A stretch of DNA of 64,000 nucleotides from Rhodeus uyekii (Eukaryota > Chordata > Actinopteri > Cypriniformes > Acheilognathidae), in the NCBI GenBank assembly GCA_037043235.1, contig JAWRVZ010000003.1:9475501-9539500 (forward strand). The letters run 5' to 3'. The notes under the pieces are model-generated. The model was not told where the DNA came from. It made no database searches and worked only from the letters and a program-made list of their open reading frames with translations. Every line of letters starts with the position of its first letter. Positions within the stretch are counted from its first letter, which is position 1. The position numbers were made by a program, and so were the translations under genes. This document shows positions 12,764 to 25,108 of the stretch, in pieces.

Positions 12764-13444
12764 GTGAGTAATCCATCTTGTATTGCGCATTAGATATCTT
12801 AAATTAGACAACATAGTACATTTACACAAAACTTTTTAAAGGTTTTCCTTGATTTTTGTGTGAAATGTTATATTGGCATGTTGTAAAGAAATTTTTGACT
12901 GAAGGGACTGAATAGAAACTTGTTTTGTCAAACCAGCTCGGGGCTCTGCAAGAAGTTCTGGAAAAGCTGCAGACGAAACGAATTCCACCTTGGGAGAAGA
13001 AGTTTGGTCAAGTTCCCATGGTATATTTATATTATAGCCTGCTTTTTAACATTTGCGTATAAGTGCATGTTGTTTGTGCTGGCGACTTTGGTCATTGCGC
13101 AACACTTGCATGGATACACGAGTGTCTTGGCTGTTTTTATGTCTGTTCATCATTTAGTAAAACATCTCCTAATTGATTTGTTTATAAATTAATTGTACTT
13201 GTTATATAAAAGTCCTATTATTTTATGATTCACTCCGTGTGTCCAAACATAAGCCTTAAACAAGTGCGCTTTTACGCAGTAACTCAAATGCTGTAATGGC
13301 AAAAGTAACACGATCTCTCCTGTTTTCTCTTGCTAGTGTGATTTGGGGGAGCAGTGCGCGATAAGAAAAGGCTCTCGAATCGGGAAGATGTGCGATTGTC
13401 CGCGCGGAGCTCTCTGCAACTTTTTCTTGTTGAAGTGTTTGTGA
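12593..13444 (+). CDS. cart: CART (cocaine- and amphetamine-regulated transcript) prepropeptide, 3 coding exons
   Basis: Exons 12593-12763, 12937-13020 and 13337-13444 join to 120 residues; human CARTPT has 116. Residues 1-25 are a signal peptide ending in GARA. The propeptide carries two N-glycosylation sequons (N26, N50). The helix LGALQEVLEKLQTKR (58-72) and the basic sites KR71-72 and KK78-79 match the prohormone cleavage region that releases mature CART in the family. The C terminus holds the six cysteines (86, 92, 104, 106, 112, 119) of the disulfide fold and ends in LLKCL. CART is a secreted neuropeptide that suppresses feeding and acts in stress and reward circuits. The ATG has a strong context (gaccATGg). 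Introns are in the same places as in mammals. Fish have several cart paralogues; which one this is cannot be decided here, but linkage to map1a is informative. Confidence 0.96.
12937..13020 (+). CDS. cart: cart exon 2 (processing-site exon)
   Basis: 28 codons between an aaccAG acceptor and an atgGTATAT donor, phase 0 at both ends. It encodes the amphipathic helix and both dibasic processing sites, ending at the FGQVPM motif as in other vertebrates. Confidence 0.95.
13337..13444 (+). CDS. cart: cart exon 3 (cysteine-rich mature domain)
   Basis: It starts after a ttgctAG acceptor with the first cysteine and ends with TGA. All six conserved cysteines of mature CART are here, in the order CDLGEQC, CDC, ALC, LKCL. 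Confidence 0.96.
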   Translation, partial: CDLGEQCAIRKGSRIGKMCDCPRGALCNFFLLKCL

Positions 13445-13760
13445 TGGAAACACGTTTCGGAACGGATTGGAAGGAGATTGATGGAATCCATATGCATTAT
13501 ATATCATAAATAACTGCAATTTTATTTATATTAATATTTTTTTAAGAGAAGAGACTGAAGACACTGACGCAAAGTTGTAAAGAAGTTATTCTTCAAATAT
13601 ATGTGATGTAAACATGTGAAACTGTCATATTTAATGTCAATCTGCTGTTTTGTGCATTAAATTGCAAACTTGTTTTGTAAAGTCGTCTGTGTATCAGTTA
13701 CGTCTATATGTGCGTAATATGGAAAATATGATTATGTTTTTGATAAAGACATAAATAAAA
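13445..13760 (+). terminator. cart: cart 3' UTR and polyadenylation signals
   Basis: Two candidate signals follow the stop: ATTAAA at 13656-13661, with a GT-rich stretch about 25 bases downstream, and AATAAA at 13754-13759. The first gives a 3' UTR of about 230 bases and looks the better placed. Confidence 0.6.
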
Positions 13761-16700
13761 AGGATTTTAAAGACCCCCTTTTGCTATAAAACTTTACGAT
13801 ATATACAACTTATGATTATTAAGGATGATTTAAATGATTGCTAAAATAATGCTAAATAAATAAGCTTAATGTGATCCATTGCATAATTAGTTAGTTTTTT
13901 CGTTGTTAAATTACTGTACAGTCATGTTTTAGTTGAATGAAAAGGTCCAGAATAAGACAAATAAGAGTCTACTTATTGCTTCTTCGTAGCTGAACTAAAT
14001 AGATATATTAATATATAATAATTAATATAGATGTATTAATTATACAAATAAATTCTTCACTTTTTCTACATATTTAACTATAAAACAATACAAAATGCCA
14101 CTGCATGTCCACAGGAGAAACATCAAAACATGTGGCATGTAAGAAAAAATAATAATTAAAAATGATAATATAGTTAAAATAGGATCATTTCCAAATACTG
14201 CATAAAGTGGTCATTCATGTCATTCAATCTAGAGCCCTGAAGATACTTTTCTATCTTGTGCCTGTAAGTGCTGTATTGATCTCTTCTTTCTTTTCTTTTT
14301 TTTTCTTCTTTTTTTGGAATCTATTAATGGCTACTTGCTCCAAACCAAAGCTAAGGTTCTGACAAGTGGCATATGTTCAAACGTCATGCTTTTGCTTAGC
14401 CATACATGTCAGAATCAGACTTTTGTGATCAGAGCCTTCAGAAGGAATCCATAATGTAGTTCGAAGCAAATGGGGAAACATAAGTTGATACAAGTTAAAA
14501 TGCTTAACCTTTGAGTTCGATATTCATTCTGACTTGGTCAAATGATGAAAAAAGTTCCTCTCGAACAAATAATGCAACGATTTTGACAATTTGCATAACA
14601 TGAACTGGGAGCTTCATAAGAACATGCTGTGTAAATCTATATTTGAAGCATCTCGCTTAGCTGTCAGGAACTATTCCAGACAGACAATTTGGTCTTGATG
14701 GTTATTTGATAAGTTGTTATGTCCAACACAGGCCACATCCATCCTCACCTTCTTTAAGGTGCTTATGTGTGCCTTAAGACTTATTGCTCGGCTTTGTCAC
14801 TGATGCCACCAATGTATGCTATGCTGCTCCCCAAAACCCTTTTTGCAGATCGATATTTAATCATTTTTGGAACGAAAAAAGGGTGTGATGTTGCCCCCTA
14901 GAGACATAAAAGAAAAGTTGGACCGGTCTTTATATAAAGCTGAAAGAAGATTGTGCTGAATTACTTCTACTCTGAATGGATTTCTGCTGCTGTCATTGTG
15001 GAGGATTGAAAATGTTCATACCTGTAATCACTTGGTGATTGTGAGGTTGATTAAATGTCCTCTTAATCAGGACAGTAACTGCTATGAAATGGACATTGAC
15101 AGAGCTCAATTATTTGCTCAGTGCTAATACTTCAAAAAAGAAAAAAATGAAAGAAAGAGATCAAATACGGTTTGATAACAGTGAGACATTTTTTAAAAAC
15201 TTAACGTAAGAACTCAATATTGATTACATGCAAAGTATATTAACAGATATCAAATATATTTTAAATTATTTAAATGTCTATATTTAAAAATGCATTAATA
15301 TTTTTAAATTACAATTATTCATTGATAATAAATCATAAAATAAATTGTAATAAATTAAATCTATGTAAATTATTAACATAAAATAATATAACAAAATAAA
15401 GCTAAATAAAGTGTTCAGCTGCATGTGCCACTGTGTTTAGGTGACACATTGTTATCATATTTTTTTAGTAATTATTATTAGTAGCTTTCACAATTTTTAA
15501 TTTCACTGATTTTGATATTCTGGTTTGGACCTCAACCTTCAGTTGACTTGTTTTCTAATTTCTGTCTGCTTGCATTATATGCCTTTTTAGTGATTATATA
15601 AGAGCTTGTAGCAACAAAAATGTAGAACTAATATAAATCATAAGTGAATTATATCAATAAATATTACAAAAAGTGAAATAAAGCAATAGATAGTAAAATA
15701 AACCCATAATAGATGGCATATATTTTTAATAGATGGCATATTTTTTATATTTTATTATTTTTTCATGAAATGGAACTTAATACAATACAAATGATATGAA
15801 AACATGCCAATGAATGCTAATAAAGCACAAATTTCACTGATATTGAGATTTGTTGCACAGCCTCCAGATCACTTACCTCGATCATTTCTTTCTGCTTGCA
15901 TTCACGGGGATCATTTCTAGTTACTGTCCAATATGGCATCTTGCAGCTAAAAATACCAGCATTACCTGATGGATCAGAGAGTAGCGCTGCAATGTCATCC
16001 TGCCTGTCATCTGGATTTGTGAAGTATTTGCTCTACAGCTTATGTGGAAAAACTGCTTGATCCATTTCAGCTCTTTATAGCTCAGCATCTAAGTTAGGGC
16101 AGTAGTGGCCAAACAGCAACATTTTTGACTTGTCCGTCAAAGTGTCTATACTTTAAATCCCAGAGGAGCTGAGGAATCAGACAACAATTAGGGAGTCATT
16201 GAGGTTGCAAATTGTTCACTCTCTGCGTTGTCCAAATAAAGCATTTACTCTTTCATTGTATCTGATTTGTGCATGAAGAAACAACATTTACTGTTACACA
16301 ATTTTTTAGAAAGGTGAGAATGTACTTGTCTATTAAATCCAGCAGAGTGCAGTATGAGCTCCTTTCTATTAGACAGAGTGCTGACTCACTGGAAAATCCA
16401 GCCCAGCACCAGACAGCTGTTTCTGCATTCAAACCCACCTTCAGAGGGAAAGCCCAAACTCTTATTTATTTATTTGCATCACATCTCCCTGCTTTTTGTC
16501 TCTGTTCTAAATCGCTGGTTTCCTTACACTAACACTTAAGAAATGTCTGATTCATGCAGTTTTAAGGATGAATGAAAGATAAAAGTAGAGGCCTTTCCTT
16601 ACACCACTCCGACACATGTGTCCATTCACGTTTCTCTAGTGTATTTACATTCGTTTTTCGTTATTTAATCTCAGCTAACAAAACATTTTATTTGCAACGT

Positions 16701-17034
16701 TTGTTTTTGTTTAGCCAGGAAAGTTTTCAGTGTTTTTAGGTTTTCAGAACGTTCCCCTGACCCTCCCTTAACATTCCCGTAACATTCTATCAATCCCACT
16801 TCATCACATTTATTTTACATTCTATGCAGATCTCAAAGGATTATTAGATTAGATGCAACTAAATCAGATTGTTAGGCTAAGGTAAGTATCAGTGCATCAG
16901 GTCTTAAAGTGACAGCGGCCTAACATTTCTGTTGCTGTCTGTGTTTTTAATCAAACAACACAGAACAAAGAAAAAAAATTATATAGTGAAGAGTATCCAG
17001 ATATGTTATATTTTACATTTTATTACTTTATTCA
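13761..17034. other. Intergenic region between cart and the 17-kb simple repeat
   Basis: AT-rich DNA with no recognised exon. Open frames at 16253-16539 lack motifs. Nothing functional can be supported. Confidence 0.55.
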
Positions 17035-17035
17035 A

Positions 17036-17175
<140 letters not shown>

Positions 17176-17549
17176 ATATATGTATGTGATATATATGTAT
17201 GTGATATGATATGTATGTATATATATGTGTGTTTGTTCTATTACATTTCTGAATATACTTATAAGAATAGAATAATAGAAAATTAGAAAACAAGTAAATA
17301 ACGATATTAATTATAAAAATATTTTAATTAATTAAACTATTAGGCTGTATACATTACATTATTAAATTACTATAATAATTAAATTACTATAATATTTGAA
17401 TTAATAGTTTATTAAATTACAAATGAATATTCAAACATTCTCCTAATAATACATAGTTCCCGTATGACGTCAGCACATACGTCACTGATCGGTGATCGCC
17501 CATGTTGTGGGGCATTGCGTGTGGCTTGAATACAATTTGCAGTCACACA

Positions 17550-17828
17550 ATGGTTAATACATGCTCGGTTAAAGATCGTACAAACCGTGCAGACGATTCC
17601 GTGAAAGGTAGTTTTTACACTAAACCTGTTGTGAGGACATGTGAAGTAGAGCAAACGAAGACGTTAAGTGAAGAGCGACAACAGACGCTGTTTCTGTTGG
17701 TTAGCAAACAGAAAATAACTGCCGTCGAAGCATTACAAAATCTGCTCAGATCACTTCATACAAGCTACTTTTATCAAATACTGTATCGATTAGTGTCATT
17801 ATTATTAACAGTAGTACTATCAGAATAG
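17550..17828 (+). pseudogene. THAP-domain fragment (transposase N terminus relic)
   Basis: The frame beginning at ATG 17550 reads MVNTCSVKDRTNRAD and then a GSFYT motif. This follows the start of THAP zinc fingers (MVxxCxxxxCxNR, then SFxxxP). The second zinc-binding cysteine, expected at position 10, is Arg, and the later WxxA, CxxH and AVPTIF elements are missing, so the finger cannot be intact. THAP fingers bind DNA in P-element-like and other transposases and in host THAP proteins. Given the flanking terminal repeats, a transposon origin is more likely than a host THAP gene. Confidence 0.55.
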
Positions 17829-18139
17829 ATATCAGATATTTCGTACAGTGAATGAAACGGAGTCGTCGTATTTTGTGGTCGGTTTATATCTTTGTTTTGA
17901 ATCTTAAAGTGAACGTGAACTTCAGTTCTTAACAACTTTTCATAGGCATTAAACACTGCTAATTCAAATATACAACCACGTTTATAATTAGTAAAAAAAA
18001 TAAAAACAAAAAACAACATCTATATCTAGTAATTTTATTATTTTACAATCAATAAATACCATTATTTACAATCACCATGGGTTGCTTCAACAATACCCGA
18101 TTTGGGGGGTTTTAATGGTGTCATTCATGATCTGTGAGT

Positions 18140-18531
18140 GTCGTACCTAAAATTGCAGAGAAAATTCCAGTGAATTTCTGTTATTTTGAGCATTTTTACC
18201 GTTGAAGCTTACCGTTGCCATAACCAACACTTTGTCGCTCACTTCCACGACAATGACGTCTTTAACCCAACCAAACTGACAAACTGGTAAGCTTCAAGCG
18301 ATTTGTAACTTTTCAAATCCTCTAAAATGTAAGCACTTTTCGTGTTTACTCAATAATTTAAAATGTCTATGTACCGGTAGGTAATGTCCGGGAGGCATCA
18401 GACGTTACTCGTCAGTTTTCCTTTGCCAGTTTCGTACGGATCAGTGCACCGATCAGGCTTACCTTAGCCGCGTATCTTTCGCGTAATACTTTCTCTAACC
18501 CATCTTTGTACTTTCCTGACTTTGGTGCCAT
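18140..18531 (-). pseudogene. Broken minus-strand ORF resembling YqaJ/SWIM-associated transposon protein
   Basis: From an ATG at 18531 (minus strand) the frame starts MAPKSGKYKDGLEKVLRER and stops after 40 codons. Further down, in other frames, come LKSYKSLEAYQFVS (about 18265-18330), then GWVKDVIVVEVSDKVLVMA after a one-base shift. These match the spacing and wording I remember from uncharacterised fish transposon proteins carrying a SWIM finger or YqaJ nuclease domain. At least two frameshifts and two stops show it is dead. The family assignment is from memory and needs a protein search. Confidence 0.45.
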
Positions 18532-18691
18532 TTCTACTTAAGATTTGATTACGATCTGTTTCGGCGTTACGCATTGTAGGAAGCCTTCCAGCTCTGAGCT
18601 TGCCCCAGAGCGTGGCCGCCGGAGGTTGACTCCGCCCACATTCCAAAACTATGGGAACTATGTGATGCATCGCGACGCTATTTTCTTGGCG

Positions 18692-18725
18692 TGACGTCAC
18701 ACAGCTGCATGGTCTTTTGGCCAAT
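18692..18725 (+). promoter_or_regulatory. map1a: map1a presumed core promoter: CRE and CCAAT box
   Basis: A perfect palindromic cAMP response element TGACGTCA lies at 18692-18699 and a CCAAT box (ggccaatcac) at 18719-18728. No TATA box is evident, and the flanking 18590-19070 is CpG-rich. The first coding ATG is about 115 bp downstream. A CREB-responsive, TATA-less promoter would suit a neuronal gene, but the start site is not proven. Confidence 0.5.
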
Positions 18726-18815
18726 CACACGCAGGTAAACAGCGCCGCGTTTCGCCCAGTTTCAGCAGCCCTCCCTGTCTTAACTTTGCAGACAGCGCAG
18801 GTGGCAGCAGTTGTC

Positions 18816-19068
18816 ATGGAGATAACCGCGGGCCTGGCGTCTGTTCCAGGGGTTGTTTCCATGGAGATCCCGCCCCGAGGTGCGCTGGCAGCGGTGGAGG
18901 AGGACGAGGACCGCGAGCAGTCGGGCACCGAAGAGCAGCTTCAGCATCTCGGCCATGTCCGCCGCCGCGGCCCGACCTCCAGCCAGGGAAACTTTTACAT
19001 GCTCATCGTGATCGGAGAGATCGCGACAGAGCATCAGCTGCACGCCGCCAGACAGCAGATAGAGCGCG
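18816..19068 (+). CDS. map1a: map1a exon 1 (long-form N terminus)
   Basis: The frame from ATG 18816 (ttgtcATGg; G at -3 and +4) encodes 84 residues and one base of the next codon before the donor gcgGTGAGC. Residues NFYMLIVIGEIATEHQLHAA match the first conserved segment of long MAP1 proteins. A second in-frame ATG at 18861 has a weaker context (T at -3) and could be the start instead. Confidence 0.85.
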
Positions 19069-22000
19069 GTGAGCATTTGCCTCCTCTGACACTAAATATG
19101 ACTAATGATTTTTCATTTTTTAAATACAATTCTACACTCACATAGAGATAACATGCCAGGTAACAAGCATTCATCCTTATATTTATATTAAGTCATTATG
19201 GGATATGCAAAAAAAACACCCCAGAAATGTCTTGCATACTTCATCTAACTTCATTCAACGCTCGTTCACAGAGTCATAGACTGCATACTTGCGGTGGGCG
19301 TGTTCACGTAGCAAATCATGGACGTTCTTCAGTCCAAACGACGTTACAAATCCCAATTTTCAAATGATTCCCAATCCCAAAGATATAATTAACCCAATGG
19401 AGCATTAAAAGGAAGTTCTACACATCGCCTGTCTTCTGTACCTCTTTTAAAGTATCCGTCGAGAGCATGCTCGCATACTAGTTCCAGCAGCACTGCGGCG
19501 ACCTCGCGTGACTGCACTGAGCACTGCGCCATGATTTGGGCATTTCTAGATGAAATTGATGAAGCTGCAGTTTTTAAGGTCTCGAAGGTTGGGGATCTTA
19601 TGATGTTACGGCTGTTTTAAAATGTTACTTATTTACCACTGTGTTTTTGGTCTGGCTGTGATTAATATGAGAGTAGCAGGAGTGTCCGCATTGTTGTGTA
19701 CCCTTTCAAGTATAAACTAGTCAATGAAAAGGTGCACAGATTATTCACTTGAAGCATCTTCATAAACATTTAAGCATGTATATGTTTATGAATAATAAAC
19801 GGTTTGAGATTTTTAGCCATTTAGCCCTTAACTTACATTGTGTGATATATATAGGATTTTCATAGCAATTGAAACACTGTATTTTTGTTAAAATTTTTGT
19901 TTCAAGTCTTTTAGCTTGTCACGGCTATTTTCCTAATTTTTACATGATTTTTAGAGTTTCGCATCTGATTTATTAATCTCTAAGTGAATTTAAAATTGGC
20001 TGAAAAAGTGCAATGAACTTATCACTTTTACTTGGATTTAAAGCAGTGAATATTTTAGGGGCTTGCTGGGGTTTTAGTGGGTTTTTCCCACAGTGCACAT
20101 ATCATGTAACTATAGTTTACAGAAAATACATTCAATTTTAAAGTACAAAGTTAAGTGATTTTATCATATTGCAGAACTCTCATCTGACTGATTGCTGCTT
20201 GTTGTTTAATCATAACACCTTTGCTTCGGTACTCTAAAATAACTTATTTTGTCATAAAAAGTTGGTTTGCCGAAATAACCACTGGTTGGTGTTTCTTCCA
20301 ATGAATATTAAGCTTAACATTTGAGTGTAAAACCGCTCAAAAAATCCATTAGATACATAACAAATCAAGTGACAAAGCTGTCAGCTGCACAAACCTGAGA
20401 AGCAAAAAATTGGAACATAATATTTAGGGACAACTATGGTAGACTTGTTACATTCAATACATTTATAATCTTGCAGCATTCTCTAATGTTTTGGACATCT
20501 AGAAGCCTCCCATTCGTCCTGGCAGACATTTAATCAGCAGTTAGCTTATTGTTGAGGATAAAATCAATACTTTAAGGAATGTGTTGTGTTTCAATAGACT
20601 GTAATTCTGAGGAAATAGATGTATCCGTTCATCTCTGCGGTCGTTACCTGCTTTAAATCCCAATGACACAGCATTTCTGAGGACAAACACTGCAGTGTGT
20701 GCAACATTTACACTTCATCTACAAAGCTAAACAGAATCTGAGGAAAACAGATGTTCTGTACGAAGAAGATTGGAGGAAGGACACGGCCGAGGAGAGTTAA
20801 AAGGCATAGCGATTTCATTTCATTTCCTAATTCTCCAAATTAGACTTTGAAGTTCAGCTCAGTTGGAGCTTAAGAGACATCTGAACTTTTTTGATCTTAT
20901 GTAATACTCAATGAATATTCTGAACACACTGAATCTCATGTGAAGAACTATATGGCAGATGTCGGAGGCCATTCTTAAAATACAGGGTTGAAAAATGTAA
21001 TCTAAAGCTTAATATAAACATTTATTGTGTAAGCTGAAAGGAATTATTGTGTATTTCTGAAAAGAAATTGAATTATTGATATTACAAGTACATTATTCAT
21101 ATTATAAATACAATACATTTGCAATGTATGTTAATTTTTGTAACTTTTTACTCTAATTTTCAGCTCACCTTACACAAATTGTTAATAATATAATATAATA
21201 ATTATTTGTGCTTTAAAAAAAGGACGATATATGAAAGAAAGATGTCAAAGGAGGGTGTGGATGAACACATGTAATCTTCAAGTATGCTGTGCTCATATTG
21301 ATCATGTCACATGTCTCTCTGTACCTGCAGGTATCCGTTCCTGGGACATCAATGTGTCAGAATGTGACCTGGACCAACAACTACAGCTTTTCATAACCAG
21401 ACATTCTGCCCAGTTCTCAGCCGAGGTCAGAGGTCAGTCCAATTGAAACGGTGATATCTAGATCCTGCAGTCACACATAAATAAATATTTTCAATGAGTA
21501 GTTGGGAATCAAGCTATAAATACACATACTGCCAGCCCAAGGTCACACTGCAGTGTTCCTGCTTACAGCAAGCTCACAGATAACATGCTCAACATGCAGC
21601 CAATGCAGCACTGAGAATCTCCACAGGGAGAGTCCAGCATGTGTGTTTCCACTGTACTGCCTGGCACAGTGCTTATCAAAGAGCTGTGTCAGGACGAGAG
21701 GAGCTGCAGAGCCAGTGTGTGACTGCTGCAGTGTGTGTGTGTGTGTGTGTATGTGTGTGCGGGGTGGGACGGATCTTGAGCTGAGGCTCAATCATAAGGC
21801 TCAAATGTGCCTCGGTATAAAAGTGATATGCTATTCATTTCCTAACAGCTGAGAAAGTGCTTTACTGACCACTTTAACCCTTAAGATGTTGTTGGAGAGG
21901 GGAATTATACAGTACCTGGAGACTAACGTCATATAAACGGTAATAAAATGTAGTAATATCTGAATATATAGGGACGTGACCGTAATCAGTCGATACTCAT

Positions 22001-25000
22001 TCAATGATAATAAGAGTGAGCTGCAGGAATGATGCTTTTCTGTGGGCCAAACGTGGGAAATGAGTTAGTATTTTAGCACTTCTGATTCCATCGCCCTCAA
22101 TGGGTTTTTGTTGAAATGCCTGAGTCAGGTCTATGGTGAACAAATGCTCTTGACATTTGAAATTAAGCCACAAAATAAATGTTGCACTCCTTTAGCTACA
22201 CACCAGATGGATGTTTAATTCTTGAATGAATCTGTTGCTGTGTCCAAATTTGCATACTATCCATGCTAAATAGTATTTGAAATTAGAATTAGTGTGTCCC
22301 AAATAGTGTGATGTAATGTATTTTCCAAAGAAGTGCACACTCTTAACGGCTACAATATTAATAGCCCACAATCGATTGCATGTTGGACGAGGATTTGATT
22401 AGAACTACTATAAACACGGATAAATAGTATTAAAAAAACTACAAACAAAGCATGTGAATAAGTTACAGCTGTCTGTTAAAAAATGACGTAGTATGTACTA
22501 AAGCTTGCCTACTCTTCCTGTATACCTTCAAAAATATGTACTTTTTCTTCACAGTAAGAGTACTTTTACGGGTTAGTATAAGTAGCGAAATTGTGACGCA
22601 GCATGTGTTTTTGAATTCAGTTGAGTGAATGATTCAATGATTTGCTCATACAGACTTGTTTTGTTTCTGAATGAATCAGTGAACGAATCGCTTGAAAGAT
22701 CGACTCTATGACTCACTCTCAAAGACAGTCACTTGTTGTCATCTATCTCTGTCACAGTGTTTTGCAATACATTGTTCAGGCATGAAACTCTTAACCGATT
22801 GGTTCTTTCAAAGCCATGGCACCAGCCAATCTGAAGTACGTCAAATTCCATGTAACCATATATATCATACCCTGGTCTGCAGTCGGCACACTGTGCGATA
22901 CAAAAGCTTCTGTTGCCCCTCCTCTTCCCCAGCTCCACTTGTAGAATACCATTTCCGTGGATCTTCCATTCCATTCTTTCTTATTTTTAACTAAGCTGAA
23001 CAAATTATTTTATTTGCTCAGCAGTAGCAACAACAGTGTAGCAGACCTAGTCCACCAAAATCAAGTCAATGTGTATTTCAATAAAAGCTGGTTGAAATTG
23101 AAATGTGTTTTCTAAGGTGTTTCCAAGCTCCGTAAAAATAAAAATAAAAATCATAAATATGACAGCCTAGAATAGTAATAATAGTGCCTCTCCTTAATAA
23201 GCTATAGTATCTGAGGTAGATAGTCTGTAGCATAGTATGTGAATAATGTGCCAAAGTTGAATTCTTACTAGGGTTACCGTATTTTCCCGCATATAACCCG
23301 CAGACGCAGATGATCTGCACCCTCATATAAGCCCACGGGTTTTGGGGTTTTGTGTTAAAAATCGTTGGTACAGTGGTACCTCGAGATACGAAATTAATCC
23401 GTTCCGAGGCGGCCTTCGTATAATGAGTTTTTCGTATCTTGGAACACATTTTACATGTAAAATGGCTAATCCATTCCAAGCCCTCCAAAAACCCCCCTTT
23501 AAATTTCATAATAAAGCTAAATTGACCTATAAACAATGAAATAACGTAAAATGTCGAAGCTTACCTTTCGAGTGAAACCTTTCGTATCTTGAAAACTTTT
23601 CGTATGTAGAGCAGTAAAAATTTTCGTCTTTGCTTTCGTAACTTGGAAAATATTATTATAATATTATAACTTTCGTAAAATATTATTACGTGTAAAAAAA
23701 AAAAAAGAAATAGCCTGCACCCCCCCTGCAGGGTTTTTAAAATCTGGTATAACCTGCGGGTTATATGCGGGAAAATAGTACAACAGAGCACCACTAATAA
23801 ACTGCAATACTAAAAAATGATCAAATAGTGCTTGGGAGGTGGAGAGATGCCCTCTGACCCTGCTGAAGGGCATGATGATGTGTGCTTAGATTAGATTGTG
23901 ATGACTGGTCTGTGGGGTGATACAAGGTTAACAGCCTCGAAAGGTTGATATCTCAGATTGTGCTTTTCTGTGGCTCGATGCCTGTCAGCCACTCCCAGGA
24001 TCCCAGGTTGATGGTTCAAATGGGACCACAGTATTGATTCTAGCCTATCATATTCAGCATGCACCTTAGCATAGATCAATGACATTCAAGCTAATGGCAA
24101 TTCAGTGGCTGTCCTAGGGCACACATAGATTGGTTTCTACTCTGATTGGGAACAAAATGAAAAATGAAGTATTGGCTAAATTAAATGCTTTGTCTAGGAC
24201 TGATGGATATTTTGCTATTTTTTCCTCGGCCATGTAAGCACTTGAAGTTGAATTGTCTCTATATTTTATTATTAAGGATATACAGCAAGCTTCTTGTTCT
24301 TAGTCCTTTCCCATTTTCTTCATAAATATAAAGTGATGAGCTGCTGCCATCTAATGGATATATGTAAGCAATGCAGAATGGTGTCAAAAGTGGTAAAACT
24401 GCAACAGATATATATAACTGTTTGATGTAACTATTTGTAAACAGCCCATGCATTCAAATGTTCTCATTCTTATCTGTTTTGGTAAGTATGGTACCAGTTT
24501 TATGTCTGATTATATCCTCCCAGCCCATGGGTCTGATCTGCACTGAGAGTTACTCAGCAGTCTGAAGCCCTTTGAGAACGGAGAGCTGCTCCTCTATGCC
24601 CTTCCTGTTAATGAATTAAGTGTCTAAGAGATTTAGCGGTGTCATTCTTAATATGTAGTACAATTCTTTGTCCCCATTATATATGGCTAAATGTATTGAA
24701 TCAATTCTGAAACACACTAATGTTAAAGATATAAATATTAGTAAGGTATTGAGTTATATGCATTACCATTTTCAAAGTTTGGGGGGGAAAAAATAAGCAG
24801 GACAATTGTTTTCAACATTGATAATATGAAATATTTCTTGAGCAGCAAATCCTCATATTACAATGATTTCTGAAGGATCATGTGACTGAAGAATGGAGGA
24901 ATGATGCTGAAAATTCTGCTTTGATCACAGGAATAAATTACATTTTAAAATATATTCAAATAGAAAAAGAGTTTAAACTGTAATCACAGTATTCCTGTTT

Positions 25001-25077
25001 TCCTGTATTTTTTAATCAAGTAAGTGAGTAATTTGAGAGAGAGTCTTCTTTCAGAAACATAAAAAAATTGTATTGAC

Positions 25078-25108
<31 letters not shown>

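Larger units (their letters stand above)
17451..18663. mobile_element. Decayed DNA transposon with THAP-like and YqaJ-element-like ORF relics
   Basis: The left end acatagttcccgta (17451-17464) is matched in inverted orientation by tatgggaactatgt at 18650-18663, giving short terminal inverted repeats about 1.2 kb apart. Inside are two converging coding relics: a THAP-type zinc-finger fragment on the plus strand and a fragment on the minus strand resembling the YqaJ/SWIM-associated ORF of fish transposons. That pairing is what I recall for ISL2EU-type elements; the family name is inference. The right end lies about 30 bp from the CRE of the presumed map1a promoter. Confidence 0.55.

Noticed and set aside
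18717..18815. Extension of map1a exon 1 coding upstream to the first open codon
   Set aside because: There is no ATG in that extension (only a TTG); the ATG at 18816 has a good context and follows the CRE/CCAAT promoter motifs.
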